A stretch of DNA of 64,000 nt from Romanomermis culicivorax. Taxonomy: Eukaryota; Nematoda; Enoplea; Mermithida; Mermithidae. The notes under the pieces are model-generated. The model ran no database searches, was not told the DNA's origin, and was given only the letters and a program-made list of their open reading frames with translations. The first letter of the stretch is position 1. Each line of letters begins with the position of its first letter. The stretch lies in assembly GCA_963922205.1 (NCBI GenBank), contig CAWUHX010000042.1, positions 1,426,001-1,490,000 on the forward strand. The letters run 5' to 3'. Below, piece by piece: positions 11,994 through 23,438 of this stretch. The position numbers and the translations under genes are program-made.

Positions 11994-12240
11994 CCACATA
12001 AATTTTTAGGCAAAAGGAGAGTGTACAACGTGGACAAAAAATGTGTATTTAGGGATAACGAGAATCAGTCAATGTGACGAAATAAAAAATAAAATTGCAT
12101 GTGTTCGGTATACCGAGAATTAATGCATTACTCGGGATAACGATACGTTCGGTATAAGGATACATTCGGTATACTGATACATTCGGAATACCGATACATT
12201 CGGAATACCGATAGTATCGGGCTACCGATACACAACGAAA

Positions 12241-13315
12241 ATTTTGTCTTGAATTTACCACAACAGGGTTTTTTCGTGATTTTCTGAAGTCCTACGGTAA
12301 TAATGAAAAGTAAAGGTCCATCTATACTTCTTTGTCGAAAATCTATCGCGAGTGATTGCAACAATCAAAATCGAACGGATCTCTTATTTTCCATGTGCGC
12401 AAGAAAGATCATGATGAGTTTTATCAAGTGAAGTATATTGTACAAGAAAGTTTTGCATTTGCAAATATCAGCTATTTTGTACAGCGTTTCTTGCGTCAAA
12501 ACTAGATTTAAAGCAGACTGTCGATACTTGTTGAGCATGTTGGATATCTTTCGATCGGCAATTTCAATATCTACCTTGCGATGTATTATATACTGAAACT
12601 GTTCATTTAATTCAAGAGTAAATCCCTTGCTTCTATATTTTGCGCGAAAGTATAGATGGGCCTTAAGCGATGGACGAATGCATGGCGAATGCTGCACTGA
12701 TAATAGGACCGCGGAGAGCGTAATAAAAATAAACTGCAGAAATTGGTAAGTGCATGACGGAGAAAGAAGAAAACAAACGAATAAAGATAAATCTAAAAAG
12801 GAAGAAAATAAACTAGGATCCGTGTAAAAATCATTAGTTTGTCAGTCATATTTTTCGGAGACTTTGTCATATTTCTGGTCTGACGTCAGCTTATATGCAG
12901 TTTGGAACAATCTGATGCATTGCAATTGTTTCTTTTTATCACTTCATTTCTTATGCACTATCTTTATACAGAAAATTTTATCGCAACACGAGCAAGTCAA
13001 AGTATCATCAATACGTAGATCATATTGAGTTTCTTTGAATATTGTTTGAATTCAATAGTTTATTATGTTCGGACTTACATTCACGTTTTCACAATCATTA
13101 ATATTTCTGCGGATTTACGTTTACACACACAGTGAACCTTCCCCAGCATGGATTCAGAATCCAAGGTAACAGGCGCCTTTTCCAATATTCGCTCAACGGC
13201 TTAGCTATATTTAATTTTCGTTATAGTTTACCCCGCGTCTCATCTCTCTGAATAATAATAATAATCTTTCTGTCAATGTATTTCTGTCGTCAAAATCGAT
13301 GACAGTATCTTCGAA
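12241..13315. other. Upstream region of the GPCR gene, no gene recognised
   Basis: Contains an unassigned minus-strand frame of 110 codons (12365-12697) with Lys/Ile-rich composition and no recognisable motif. The last few hundred bases would carry the promoter and 5' UTR of the receptor gene starting at 13316. No TATA box or other element could be assigned. Confidence 0.4.
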
Positions 13316-16300
13316 ATGTACAGTAATAATAATAATAGCAGCATCGAAAACTGTAATCATACGCCGTACGACGCTTTCGGCTATAGTATTCGACTTTTTT
13401 TGATCATGCCCATCGTGCTGTTCGGTTTTTTGTCCAACACGTTCAACATTTTGATCTACAAACACCCGTCGATGAGGACCAGTATGGTCAATTGGTATTT
13501 GATAGCCTTGACGGTCAGCGATTTGGCCATTTTGATCTGCTCGTTTTTGATGCTGACTTTGCCCGTAATGACCGAAGATATGGGCACTTTAGCCACCTTT
13601 AATTTGGGCGTTTTTACTCAAAGGTGGGTCTACGCCCTGGCCATGATGGCGCAAACGTGCAGCGTCGGGTTGTTGGTGCTAGTGTCGGGTTACCGACTGT
13701 TGGGTGAGTATATTTGACCCTTCAACAATTTTTCTTAGATTTGGAGTCTGAGGGGAAAATGTAACAAGAGGTTAAGAGGTTACAAGAGTGTGGAGTACCC
13801 TGTCTCGGACGAGCAATACTTTTCTACGTTCAAAAAGTTGCAAAATGTGTACCAATTCATATGTGTCTGAGAATGTGACTCAAGTTGTATCATCTCTATT
13901 TTCGACCATTATAAACGGTTCCATATTTTAGTAGTTGAGCTTTCCAGAATTGATTGTCGATTTACAGACAGTCAAAAGTCTGTTTTTCTTTAAATGCTTC
14001 TAAATCATGAAAGTGGAAAGTTTCTGAACATAAAAGATTTGGCAAATTGTGCAAAAAATAGCTTTCAATTTTTCAAGAAAAATTTGAAACAATTTTTTAT
14101 TTATTTCTCTGAACTCCGAGGTATGCGTGCGTTTGTGCCTTGAGGACTTTGCACGCAAGAACAGATATGCTTGCACATACTATCATCTATAGATTAAAAG
14201 TCTGCAATGCACATGGACAGAAAAAAGATTGCCGCGAACGGTTATTGTTTTCTCTCTGCCTAAGAATTTTTTTGCCTTCCAATTCTCACTTAGAAAAAAT
14301 GGACTGTATCAATTGTAAAGAAGGCATTTCACAACGACTCTAGAGTATGAACTTTCTGTAGCTATATTTCTAGGTTAGATCCCCTTTCGACATATTTTCT
14401 GACATTCTCTGCCTCAAAATAAAATTACTGCTAATTTTCTAAAAATCTGACCTGGATTAAAATTATTAATTGGTTTGAGTAGTGATCCTCGCTTTGCCAT
14501 GGAGACTCCCTGGTAAGTTTGAATTTCTTTGTTTCTGTAAAGCATTCGGTCGATAGCACACATTCTTGGCGCATTATTATTGATTTCCTAAGCATTAAAA
14601 TTTTCAAACGTACTTTTCTGACAAGTTTCCATGCTTAATTCATATGCAAATGAATGTATTACATTTGGATGTTAATGTAATAACATTGCATCTGTTCATA
14701 CTTCATTAAGCCGTATTCCGAAAATGTATTTTTGTGTAAAGAATTTTATTCTTGCACGAAAAAAATTGTTTCTCAAAATTTCAATACGTCGATGCATAAA
14801 AACAAATGACTTAGAAAATAAACAAAAGCATTAAAACGAACTAAAACAGTTTTTGACTAAACATTTTCATTCCATTCCCTTCTAAAATTTGTGCGATTTT
14901 CGCACAAGAGCTGACCAAACAGGAAACATTAATTTTCACAACTTTGCTTCGTTCATTAATAAATTTTCTAGTCTAAAATGACACCAATTTTCGCGCACCG
15001 ACGATAATTTTTTCAGGTAAAAAATAGTTAACATCAACTTAATTAATAAACATATAATGAGGCTTCAAGTTTCTTAGCTGTGGAACTGAGACAAAAGTTT
15101 TTGATATTATGGGTTGAAGAAACCGGGATTTTGGGGACAAAGCAATAATATCTTGTGAATTTATGATTTAACTATCGGGGATTCTTCATTAAAATAGATC
15201 TACAACAAGTTTTTCTAATGGTCCCGGATGCAAACGAAAATTTTCGCGTTAGGACTCGTACAAAGGAAAATTTGCGAGTTGAGTACTAAAAATGTACCTT
15301 TTCCTGTATTCTGGATACATAAATTTCAAGTGCGTTTAGGTTTAAATAAGAGCAATACGAAAACTCTATAATCAAGGTACTTATCAAGACAAAAGCAATA
15401 GCAGAGAAAAATTAAATCTATAGATCAAAAGTAAACCACGAAGAATAAAATGTGAAAAAATGAACAAAATATAAGCAATAAAACCTGAAAAGGGACCTAA
15501 AAAAGGAGAATGTGAAAACTTGATGAGAATGCATGTGAAAATATTGATTCAAGAGTTTTGATGAATTAGCAAGAAATTTCGTAAGATAGACAGAACAAAT
15601 AAGTCACGAAAGAATCAGAATCATGACAACACTTCAAAAGTTGTACTTCTTATATTAAAAAAAGAATGAATAATTCGTTACATAACAATTTTTTAACCTC
15701 CCCCCTGCTAATCTCGTATTTTTCTATACTTTGCCGAACAATGTGCGCCTAATTAAACTTCTCGTTTACCGTTTTGATCCTAAGGTAAAAGGTCAAAAAT
15801 AATTATCTAGAGTTCCTTTTCATCGAGAATGACGACAATATAGTGGGCAAAAATGTTGGAATAATAATCAGCCAGAAAAGCTGAGGCCATTTCCAACGGA
15901 CGCATAACTGCGCGAGTGTTTTACCCACTGGTGTCATGAGGTAATTTTCGCAATACACATGAAGGGCAAGGTCTGTAATGAAGTCCAAAGAAAATAGAAC
16001 TTTGACTTCATCTGGCTCTTATTAGGATGTCACGAAAAAAAGTCGTGGTTCTGAAACGTGTCAAAAGATACAGAAGGCAACAGCGAGAGAATAATGAGCA
16101 CCCTCGAGATGAAATGTTCTACATGTTACGAGTATAACAGCGGTAGATGTGGAGCAGTACTTGTGACACTTTCAGTGCTTTAACGTCGATATTCACTTCA
16201 TTTCTTGGGCTAAATCTGTACTAATCCTAATGAAGATGTATTTCAGTCAATAAGATTTTATGAGCGAAAAATTAGGATAATTGTGTGTTCAGCAAATTTT

Positions 16301-19300
16301 GTTATTTTTCTAAATTCTGATAAATGCAATATTATTTAGCCCCAAGAATCTCATTTACCATAGTCATCATGGATTCTTCTCAAAATTTCTATACCAGTTA
16401 GCCTGTTCAAAAATTAGAAATGCGGAAAGCATGCGAAACCGATTGTGCTATTAAGAAATTATGCGAAAAGTTGTAAGTTTCTGTGGCAAGAATATTTGCT
16501 ACGAACAATGAGCTACAGTCATCAAATAGCCTTAGCTCACCAACAATGGAAGGTCATCGAGTGTAAATTACACATGTTCACATGTTATAGAGCGCTCGAT
16601 AGCCAATAGTAAATTTTACATCAGATTGCCTTCCTGTGAAAATGCATTTCTTATGTCAGCGAGTTTTATCCAACGTGATTTTCCATTTGCCCAATGCTAT
16701 TTTCCGAGATCAGGTTTAGATTCTTCATCATTTACGCAACTTTGAGTCCAAAGAAGATCTAGGGGCAAAAATGATAAGTGTAACATTACGCTGTTTGCTC
16801 TGAGCTATCTAATGCACGTGATCTACACGTATAACTTCAGAACATACACTTGGCACCCTACCTCCTAAGATGACATTGATTCGGATGCATGTCAGTAGTG
16901 AGATATGTGCCGAAGTCATCAAAATTTCAATAGTGAGATATGCGCGTGCAGGGAATATTAGAGCGCAGGACAATAGTGCGCGCGGACAATAGAGCGCAGG
17001 GACCATACATGCACGTGGGGGGTTGGGGGGTTTCAACCCCCAGCAGATTATATTGACCCCCAGCAGATTCTTGTTGACCCCTAGCAGATTTGACTCCCCT
17101 AGCAATGATTGAGAAGTTGACGAAGAAAAATGAGCAAGAGAGAAGAGAAAGTCGTCATCAAAATGGAAATGATGCTGTAGTTTAACAATTTTTCCAAACA
17201 AAGCATACATGATTCCAAATGAGCAACATTAAAACTTTAGCGCTGTCTAAGCAAATTATTTCACATAATCTGACTAATATAGGTTGAAGAGTATGCTGCT
17301 TGGATGTTAGAAGACCTTTATTCTCGTTGCTAAGAATGAAAAAACAATTTTGCATTCCACCCCCTGTCTTGGCTGACCCCCAGCAGAATTTCTATGCTGT
17401 GTATGTATGGCAGGGACAATAGGGCACAGGGACAATAGAGCGCAGGGACATTAGAGCGCAGTGACCTAAGGGCGCATGACATGAGAGCGCAGGATTGGAG
17501 TGCATTCCAAAAGAACTGTTTTTTTTTTCAACCGACGTTCCGTGGTCTGCAATGAAAGCGAATTTTAAATTGTTCTAGAACATGGAAAAGATACTAAGCA
17601 AGCAGCTTCATTTTAAAAACTGGCAGAAAACTGCGTTTGTCATTCAGAATGCGAGTTAGAAATTCAAGATGAATTCGAAAATAGCTAAATAAAACAATAT
17701 GATTCGAAGGTTCAAAGGTCAAAATGTCAAATATTTGCGATGTTTGTGCCTATCACAACTTTTGCATGAAAGATTTGCATACCCCATCTTTTTATCAACA
17801 ACTAGAACAAGTGTTGATTTGCCGTTTCTCTACTGGCAAAGTATTTTTACTGAATGGATCAAATGTAAATCCCGTATGAGCGAGTGAATAAAAAAATTAA
17901 AAAAGAATGTCTCTGCGCTCTACTGCCCCGCGCTCTAATGTCTGAGTGCCGCGCGTAAGTCATCAAATATCAAGGGAAATGGACCTTAAAATGTCGTGGT
18001 CATTTTTTAATTGCAGATGGATACAGTTCAGCTTTCACTGTAACGGTGTGTGTCTGTGAAATTAAGGTGAAGTACAGCCAAATATACACAGTTCAGCCTT
18101 ATGCATTCAAAACGTTCAAACTTGATTCCAATCACTTTTCGATTTTGATGAAAGGATTCCACATCACTACGGTTTTTTGATTTTAGCAGTGGCCCGTGTT
18201 AAAGAATTCTTGGAATTTCGGTTCTCTGATTTGATTTAATCCAAAGAAATTAACTTATGAAGTCAATCTCGCCTGTCATCGATTTGCTTCTATTTCAAAA
18301 TTTTGTGAAAACAGCTCCATACGGAGCAAAAAATATATTCGACGTCAAATATTGACACTTTTTAACATTTTTCTACTTCATTCGCCTTGCTGACTTCAGT
18401 CATGTCTAGCTGAATCTAAAACCTCCTCTTTATTTTCTCAGGCGTCAAATACCCATTCTTAGCTCAACGCATATGCACGCCTTTCAAGGTCAAAGCGACC
18501 ACGGTTTTCGTAGTGGCGTTTTCGATTTTTTTCAACATTTTCCGATTTTTCGAATTGGAAACTGGTCCTTGCTTCTCTACTCTCTACTCCGGAACGGGCT
18601 ACAACATCTTTGAAAGCGATTTGAGGAAATTGAATTTAGTCTACTATATTTCTTACATGGTTGGAGCTTATACGTTAGTCAATTTTGCGGCACCCTTCAT
18701 TTTTTTGATCACGACCAACGTGATCATCATCAAAGCCGTTCACGATTCGTATAAATTACGTCAAATGATGGTCATTCCGTCGTCGGCCAAATCGTCGACG
18801 TCGAAGTATGTAAAAAAGCGAGAAATCTTTTATTTGAATAATCTTGATTTTCGGCTTGCCCTATGCAGTAAATAGAATCTGGTTTCCTCATTATTGTTTG
18901 TTGCATGTGGCTAAATATCCGATATTCACGGATTGTCCGACGAAGTACAGGTGCATGCAGCTCACTTATGCATTCATCTGAGAAAGCGATGAAATACGAA
19001 AAAGTTCTATACTTTGGAATAGAAAGATGCTATGAAAAATTTTCTGTTTAACTGTAATCGGATATTCAAGTGTTTTAATAATGACATAAATTAGGAAAGT
19101 TCGACAGATTCACGAGCGTGTGAATTCTTCAGTAAATCAAGGGTGTGCGATTGTTATAAGTTTATTATGAAATTTCAGATGCAGCGAACCGGTGCAAATA
19201 AGTTCAATTCTGTGAAATATACTGAGCTTATTACTGTAATTAATAAGAAATGCTTTCTCGTTCATTAGCGAGAAGCAGATCGACTGGAAATGTTTTCCAA

Positions 19301-22300
19301 TTATCTGGTCAAATGCTCGATACAATTCTATCCAAATCCAAAATGGATAGGCACGATATTGTCTGTTTGATTTTGGTCTCCGCTTTGTCTTGAAGAAATT
19401 CATTCTGCGCTATGAAGTTTCCTACTCTGTAAAAACTGCGTGTCAAGCTGAACCAACTTTGTTGTTATCATTGCGCTGTCATTTCAAAGTGAATGAACTG
19501 TAGAGAAGTGAGAATTTTACAGTTTCATTAACTATTTTTGCATTGATTGAATGCAATTGTGCATAACAAAGGAGTTGTTGGAAAGCCGTCTAGGTTATGA
19601 CACGCAAGTTGATTTTAACTTCAAATTCAGATCAGAACGCGGTACTGTAACACACGCCATTCCTAGATGCGTTTCTTGATACCAAAAAAACCTGAAAAAA
19701 GTTGAAAAGTGTGATACTTTCAGGGTGTTCTAGCTTACCGTCTTAGCCCATGCCTAAAAATCTCATTCCTCTTTTACCTCATCAAAAACTGTACTTTCAT
19801 TAGCCATATTTTTGTCGACGCTACCATCCAACCCGCGGCCGGAGTAGTTTAGCATTCAAATCATTCCTCGTTGAGCTATTACACTGTTAAATTTATATTC
19901 AAATCATAAGATTTGGGCCCGGTTACACCGTTTTTTAGGCTACCCTTCGGGAAGGGAGCACCCTTCGGTCTAATCAACTCCATATTTTTAAAGTCCGGCT
20001 GGCGGTTTAAAAATTATTCAGGTCTAGACTTCTTTCTACAGAGATTATCGCGATAATTTGAAATGTGCAGTGTGGTTAAAAAAACACATACTCTTCTGAA
20101 TATTTCTTAAACCAAAGGAGCAATCAATTTTGCGATTTTTGAAACTGAGCATGAGTTCCATCCTTTGCCAAAACTGTTTGTTCCTTGTTACGGACATTTT
20201 GAATAAGCTTAGGATATAGCATTATTTGGACCAAGCTGAACGTATAATGCACGTTATCTGTTTAACTGATGTGAGTATAGATACCACATTATGAAAATTA
20301 TTCTTTATGGACTGTAATAACCTATAGAATACACCAAATTGCATTGTCTCATGTCATAATTCACACATGAAAACTTACCTTAATAGATTCATGTTCATTC
20401 TACAGATCAACGGAAACAACTCCCAATCTCAAGGCTTCCAACGGCAAGTACCAAACGGACACCCTGTTGACGACAACGGCGAATTGCGTTTCTTGTCCAG
20501 TGTCCAACGCCGACGTCGCTGGTACGACTAGCTCCAAAGAAAATAAGACAACGATCATGCTCATCGTAGTCGTTTTCGTTTTCTTGTTCAGCAACAGTTT
20601 AGCGTTCATAAACAATATTTTGGAAATTATTTTGCGGACTAGAAACACTGAAGACGGGGTTCAAAGCGAATCTTTGGCCAGAAAAGTTTATTTGCGATTA
20701 GTAGAAATCAGTAACCTATTGATCGTTTTGAATTCATCAACCAATTTATTCATTTATTGGGCGTTTAGCAAGAAATATCGCGTTTTATTGCGATATTACG
20801 CAAGTTGTCGGTACAAATTAGGCCCTATGCCTAATAATCGGTCACCTTTCGGGTAAATTAGCATAACCTGCATGCAAATTTTCACTAAAAACTGTCACCA
20901 AAAAGTTAATAGTCCGGCAAGTTGTTTCAAGGATCAAATTTCAGATTTGAAGACCAACGTTTCTGACACTTATTGAGCTTTTAGCAGTGCTGTTTGCTTT
21001 ACTTGAAGATGCATTGTGGTCTCGGTTAGATTTTCTCGAAACAAATCATCTGGCTTGGTCGGAGATTTAAAACTGATTTAAGCGCAGATGAAACGCTATT
21101 CAGTTTTTGAGAAGATATGAGAAGCAACTTACGTGCCGTTTTCAAAATTTGAAAGAAATTTTGGCATGAAAAGGGCTTTTTCAATGCATAGTTATTCAAA
21201 TATGAACCAATCCTGTAACCCGATTTTACGTGGCTTTGTTTCCTCAATTTCTTATGCGATAAGATTTTCAGCCTTCGGCTGTCTGCGTTGCAAGGCGAAC
21301 TACGGTATTATAACGTCGCATTACTCGTATCAGAAGTAGTTTGTGGAACAGCTGAAAAACTGTCTAGTTATTTTTGATCGTATTCATGGTTGCATAAATA
21401 GCTGATTTTTATAGTTGTCGATAGTGACGTGTTAGATCTGCATGTTAGAGTTAACTTGTTTGTTGAAATTTGAAATTGAAACCTTATTCTGTACTTTCGA
21501 AGGCAATTACCAGTTTAGCAATTTTTTTCATTTTCACAATTGGAAAACTGCACTAATACATATTCAAGTTAATGCAGTTCTTATTGATCAACAATGTGAA
21601 AAAAGCTCCGGATAAAATTTTTCTTCGAATGAAAGTTCCATGAGACCCAACATTTCCTGTCACCTGCTTGCTAGTGAAATAATTTAGCTTTTTCGTTTAT
21701 GGGAAATTCGATTTTTTAGCATCATTCAATTTTCTTGTACCGTTCCTGAACCTAAAAATTCATTGTTTTTGCCGACCTTTTCATTCAATTTTTTGCGAAG
21801 GCTTCTTTGCGGAAGGATAGCCACATGAAATGTATGATAATTACTGCGAACATCACGTCATTTGCTCAGATCTTTTGAGAGAAACGAAGTATAATTTTCT
21901 CTAAATAGATTCTCCAGATTTTATCCTTCATTCGACTCATATTCAACACGCATGAAAATAAATCTGAAAGACTCTTGAGAGAACCGACAAGACTAAAGAA
22001 ATCTAGATTAAGATGGGGATTCGGAAATTAAGGCACGAAGCAAAGAAAAATGATTAATTTTTGCCGACTGTACGGTAAATATTACAACTGCTGTAGTAGT
22101 CATATCGTTGTCAAAGAGGCAATAGGTAAACTCATGACCTAAGGACTGAGCCATGAAATCACTGACCCTACTACTCAAAAGCCATAAGCCTAGATTCATC
22201 GCTTAGAAGTTTCTTTTGTACAGGAACCGATGGAAAATAGACATCATTTAACGTGGACCGGTTGAATATCATATATTACTTCAGCATGTTTCGATTTTCA

Positions 22301-23117
22301 AACCACAGGCATTTCACAAAACGTTAATTATCCGTGAATTCCATCTGAATCTACTTGCTAAATTTATCATATTTCTTCGTGAATGAAGACGGTGAATTCT
22401 CTCCGCGAAACAGTTTTAAATGCAATTTTGCAGTGTTACAAATGAGTTACACCCATAAATGGCCATCGAAGTAAATGTGAGGAGGTATTCTGCCTAACTC
22501 CGCCAAAGAAGATATTGTACACAATTACGTTTCCGAATAGATCACAACGAGGTATAGTCAATTTGTTGCTTTTTGGAAGAAACATTCCTGTCCGCCTTGA
22601 AAAGTCCTATTTTGATAGTCGAACACTTTAGAGATTAGAAATTCTCCCGCACTGTTTTATCAGGAGTCTTGCGAATTGTTTCGCAGTAAATGCACAAGTT
22701 TTGAGCGCTGTCACTTTTGAAGGTTTATACATTTTACGCAGTCACTAGTTTACTAGATTTCTATGCAAATTTTACTTTTATGATAGCACTGCCAAAACCG
22801 TCCGAAACTACCTGTACAATGTTTCGCCGTCGTCCAGTCGCCGTCAACCCAAACTGGCCATAACTTCGTCGGCCAGAAGAACACCCACAACAAAAAAGGT
22901 CATTACGTATTCAGACACCGGGCCATGCCAAACGCCGCCCACCAAGCGGCAGTCGCCAGATCACTCGGGCCATTTCAGCAGGCATCAAAAACCTTCACAT
23001 TGGTTGGCGACGGCGCAAGGCAATCGGCAAGGTACAAACGTCGCAGTCGGTGGACATAACGAAAAGGTTGCAGCGATGAACAAAAGACAGCTGTTGTTGA
23101 GCAGAAGTGGGGAATGA
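13316..23117 (+). CDS. Rhodopsin-family GPCR, FMRFamide-receptor-like (4 exons, 495 aa)
   Basis: Exons 13316-13703, 18442-18805, 20406-20810 and 22787-23117 join in phase to 496 codons including TGA. The protein is probably a plasma-membrane neuropeptide receptor. The N-terminus has NxS/T sites (N6, N14). TM1 is about 26-48; TM2 60-83 with Asp69 in LTVSDL; TM3 104-127; TM4 ends in FRFFE; TM6 is about 299-323; TM7 346-371 carries VLNSSTNLFIYW in place of NPxxY. FRFFE, the RICT after intracellular loop 2 and the TM7 form are typical of FMRFamide-type receptors. The DRY motif reads YRL (126-128), so the acidic residue is missing. The 124-residue tail is basic and Ser/Thr-rich. Exon 3 could read on to a stop at 20856, but the GTACAA donor at 20811 joins in frame to the balanced-codon exon 4. 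Introns of 4.7, 1.6 and 2.0 kb carry repeats. The ligand cannot be told from sequence. Confidence 0.88.
17037..17105 (+). repeat. Tandem ACCCCCAGCAGATT repeat, 20-22 bp unit
   Basis: Three to four consecutive copies of a 20-22 base unit containing ACCCCCAGCAGATT, with a further lone copy at about 17375. It is part of the foldback-like element in the first intron of the GPCR gene. Confidence 0.6.
17408..17500 (+). repeat. Tandem GGACAATAGAGCGCAG repeat, ~16 bp unit
   Basis: About five consecutive copies of a 15-16 base unit (GGACAATAGAGCGCAG with variants ACATTAG and ACCTAAG). The same unit marks both ends of the host element and is also found near 37612-37645. Confidence 0.65.
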
Positions 23118-23438
23118 AGGGCTTTGAGGCGAGGTGAAATTGATTTAACAACCACTGTGTCAATTATAATTTTTTCGTGTTTGCCTTACATCAACTTTCG
23201 ATCGTTTTTATGCAGTTGTGTTTTTTGTATATTGTTAAAAATCAAAACATTTGTATTATTCCGAATCTGAAAAGGATCCTTGTTTTATTGTCTTCACCCT
23301 TTTCCTTCCTCCTTCCTTTGCTTCTTTCAATCATTGTTTTCTTTCTTTCTTTTTTTCACTTTGCCTATACAACAAATTTTATCAGGAAAAATTAGAAAAC
23401 TTAGTTTTCCATATTAAAGCTCGGTATCATCGAATTCT
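23118..23438. other. 321-bp convergent spacer between GPCR and choline transporter stops
   Basis: The two genes face each other here, so both 3' UTRs and polyadenylation signals must lie in or beyond this spacer. I see no AATAAA in the expected position for either gene. A T/C-rich block occupies 23280-23360. The 3' UTRs probably overlap as antisense transcripts. Confidence 0.6.

Larger units (their letters stand above)
11816..12235. repeat. 17-bp repeat array with an inverted outlier copy
   Basis: Between about 12100 and 12235 the unit GATACATTCGGAATACC (17 bp) recurs several times with small changes. The reverse complement of about 1.5 units is found at 11822-11850, on the other side of the hairpin and telomere-like repeats. 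The array is therefore split, with copies in opposite orientation bracketing that hairpin. Reading frames over the array translate to Tyr/Arg/Ile-rich repeats and are not genes. Confidence 0.6.
16926..17956. mobile_element. ~1 kb foldback-like element in GPCR intron 1 with GAGCGCAGG repeat ends
   Basis: The left end carries several GGACAATAGAGCGCAGG units and the right end (about 17910-17950) carries them in reverse complement, so the ends are inverted. AAGTCATCAAA flanks both sides (about 16915 and 17957) as a possible target duplication. Inside are a tandem array of ACCCCCAGCAGATT (17037-17105) and a second block of 16-bp GACAATAGAGCGCAG units (17410-17500). A related element lies at about 37610-39120. 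No transposase is encoded. Confidence 0.55.

Noticed and set aside
12365..12697. Minus-strand ORF of 110 codons
   Set aside because: Lys/Ile/Asn-rich composition as expected from AT-rich DNA, with no motif and no splice context.
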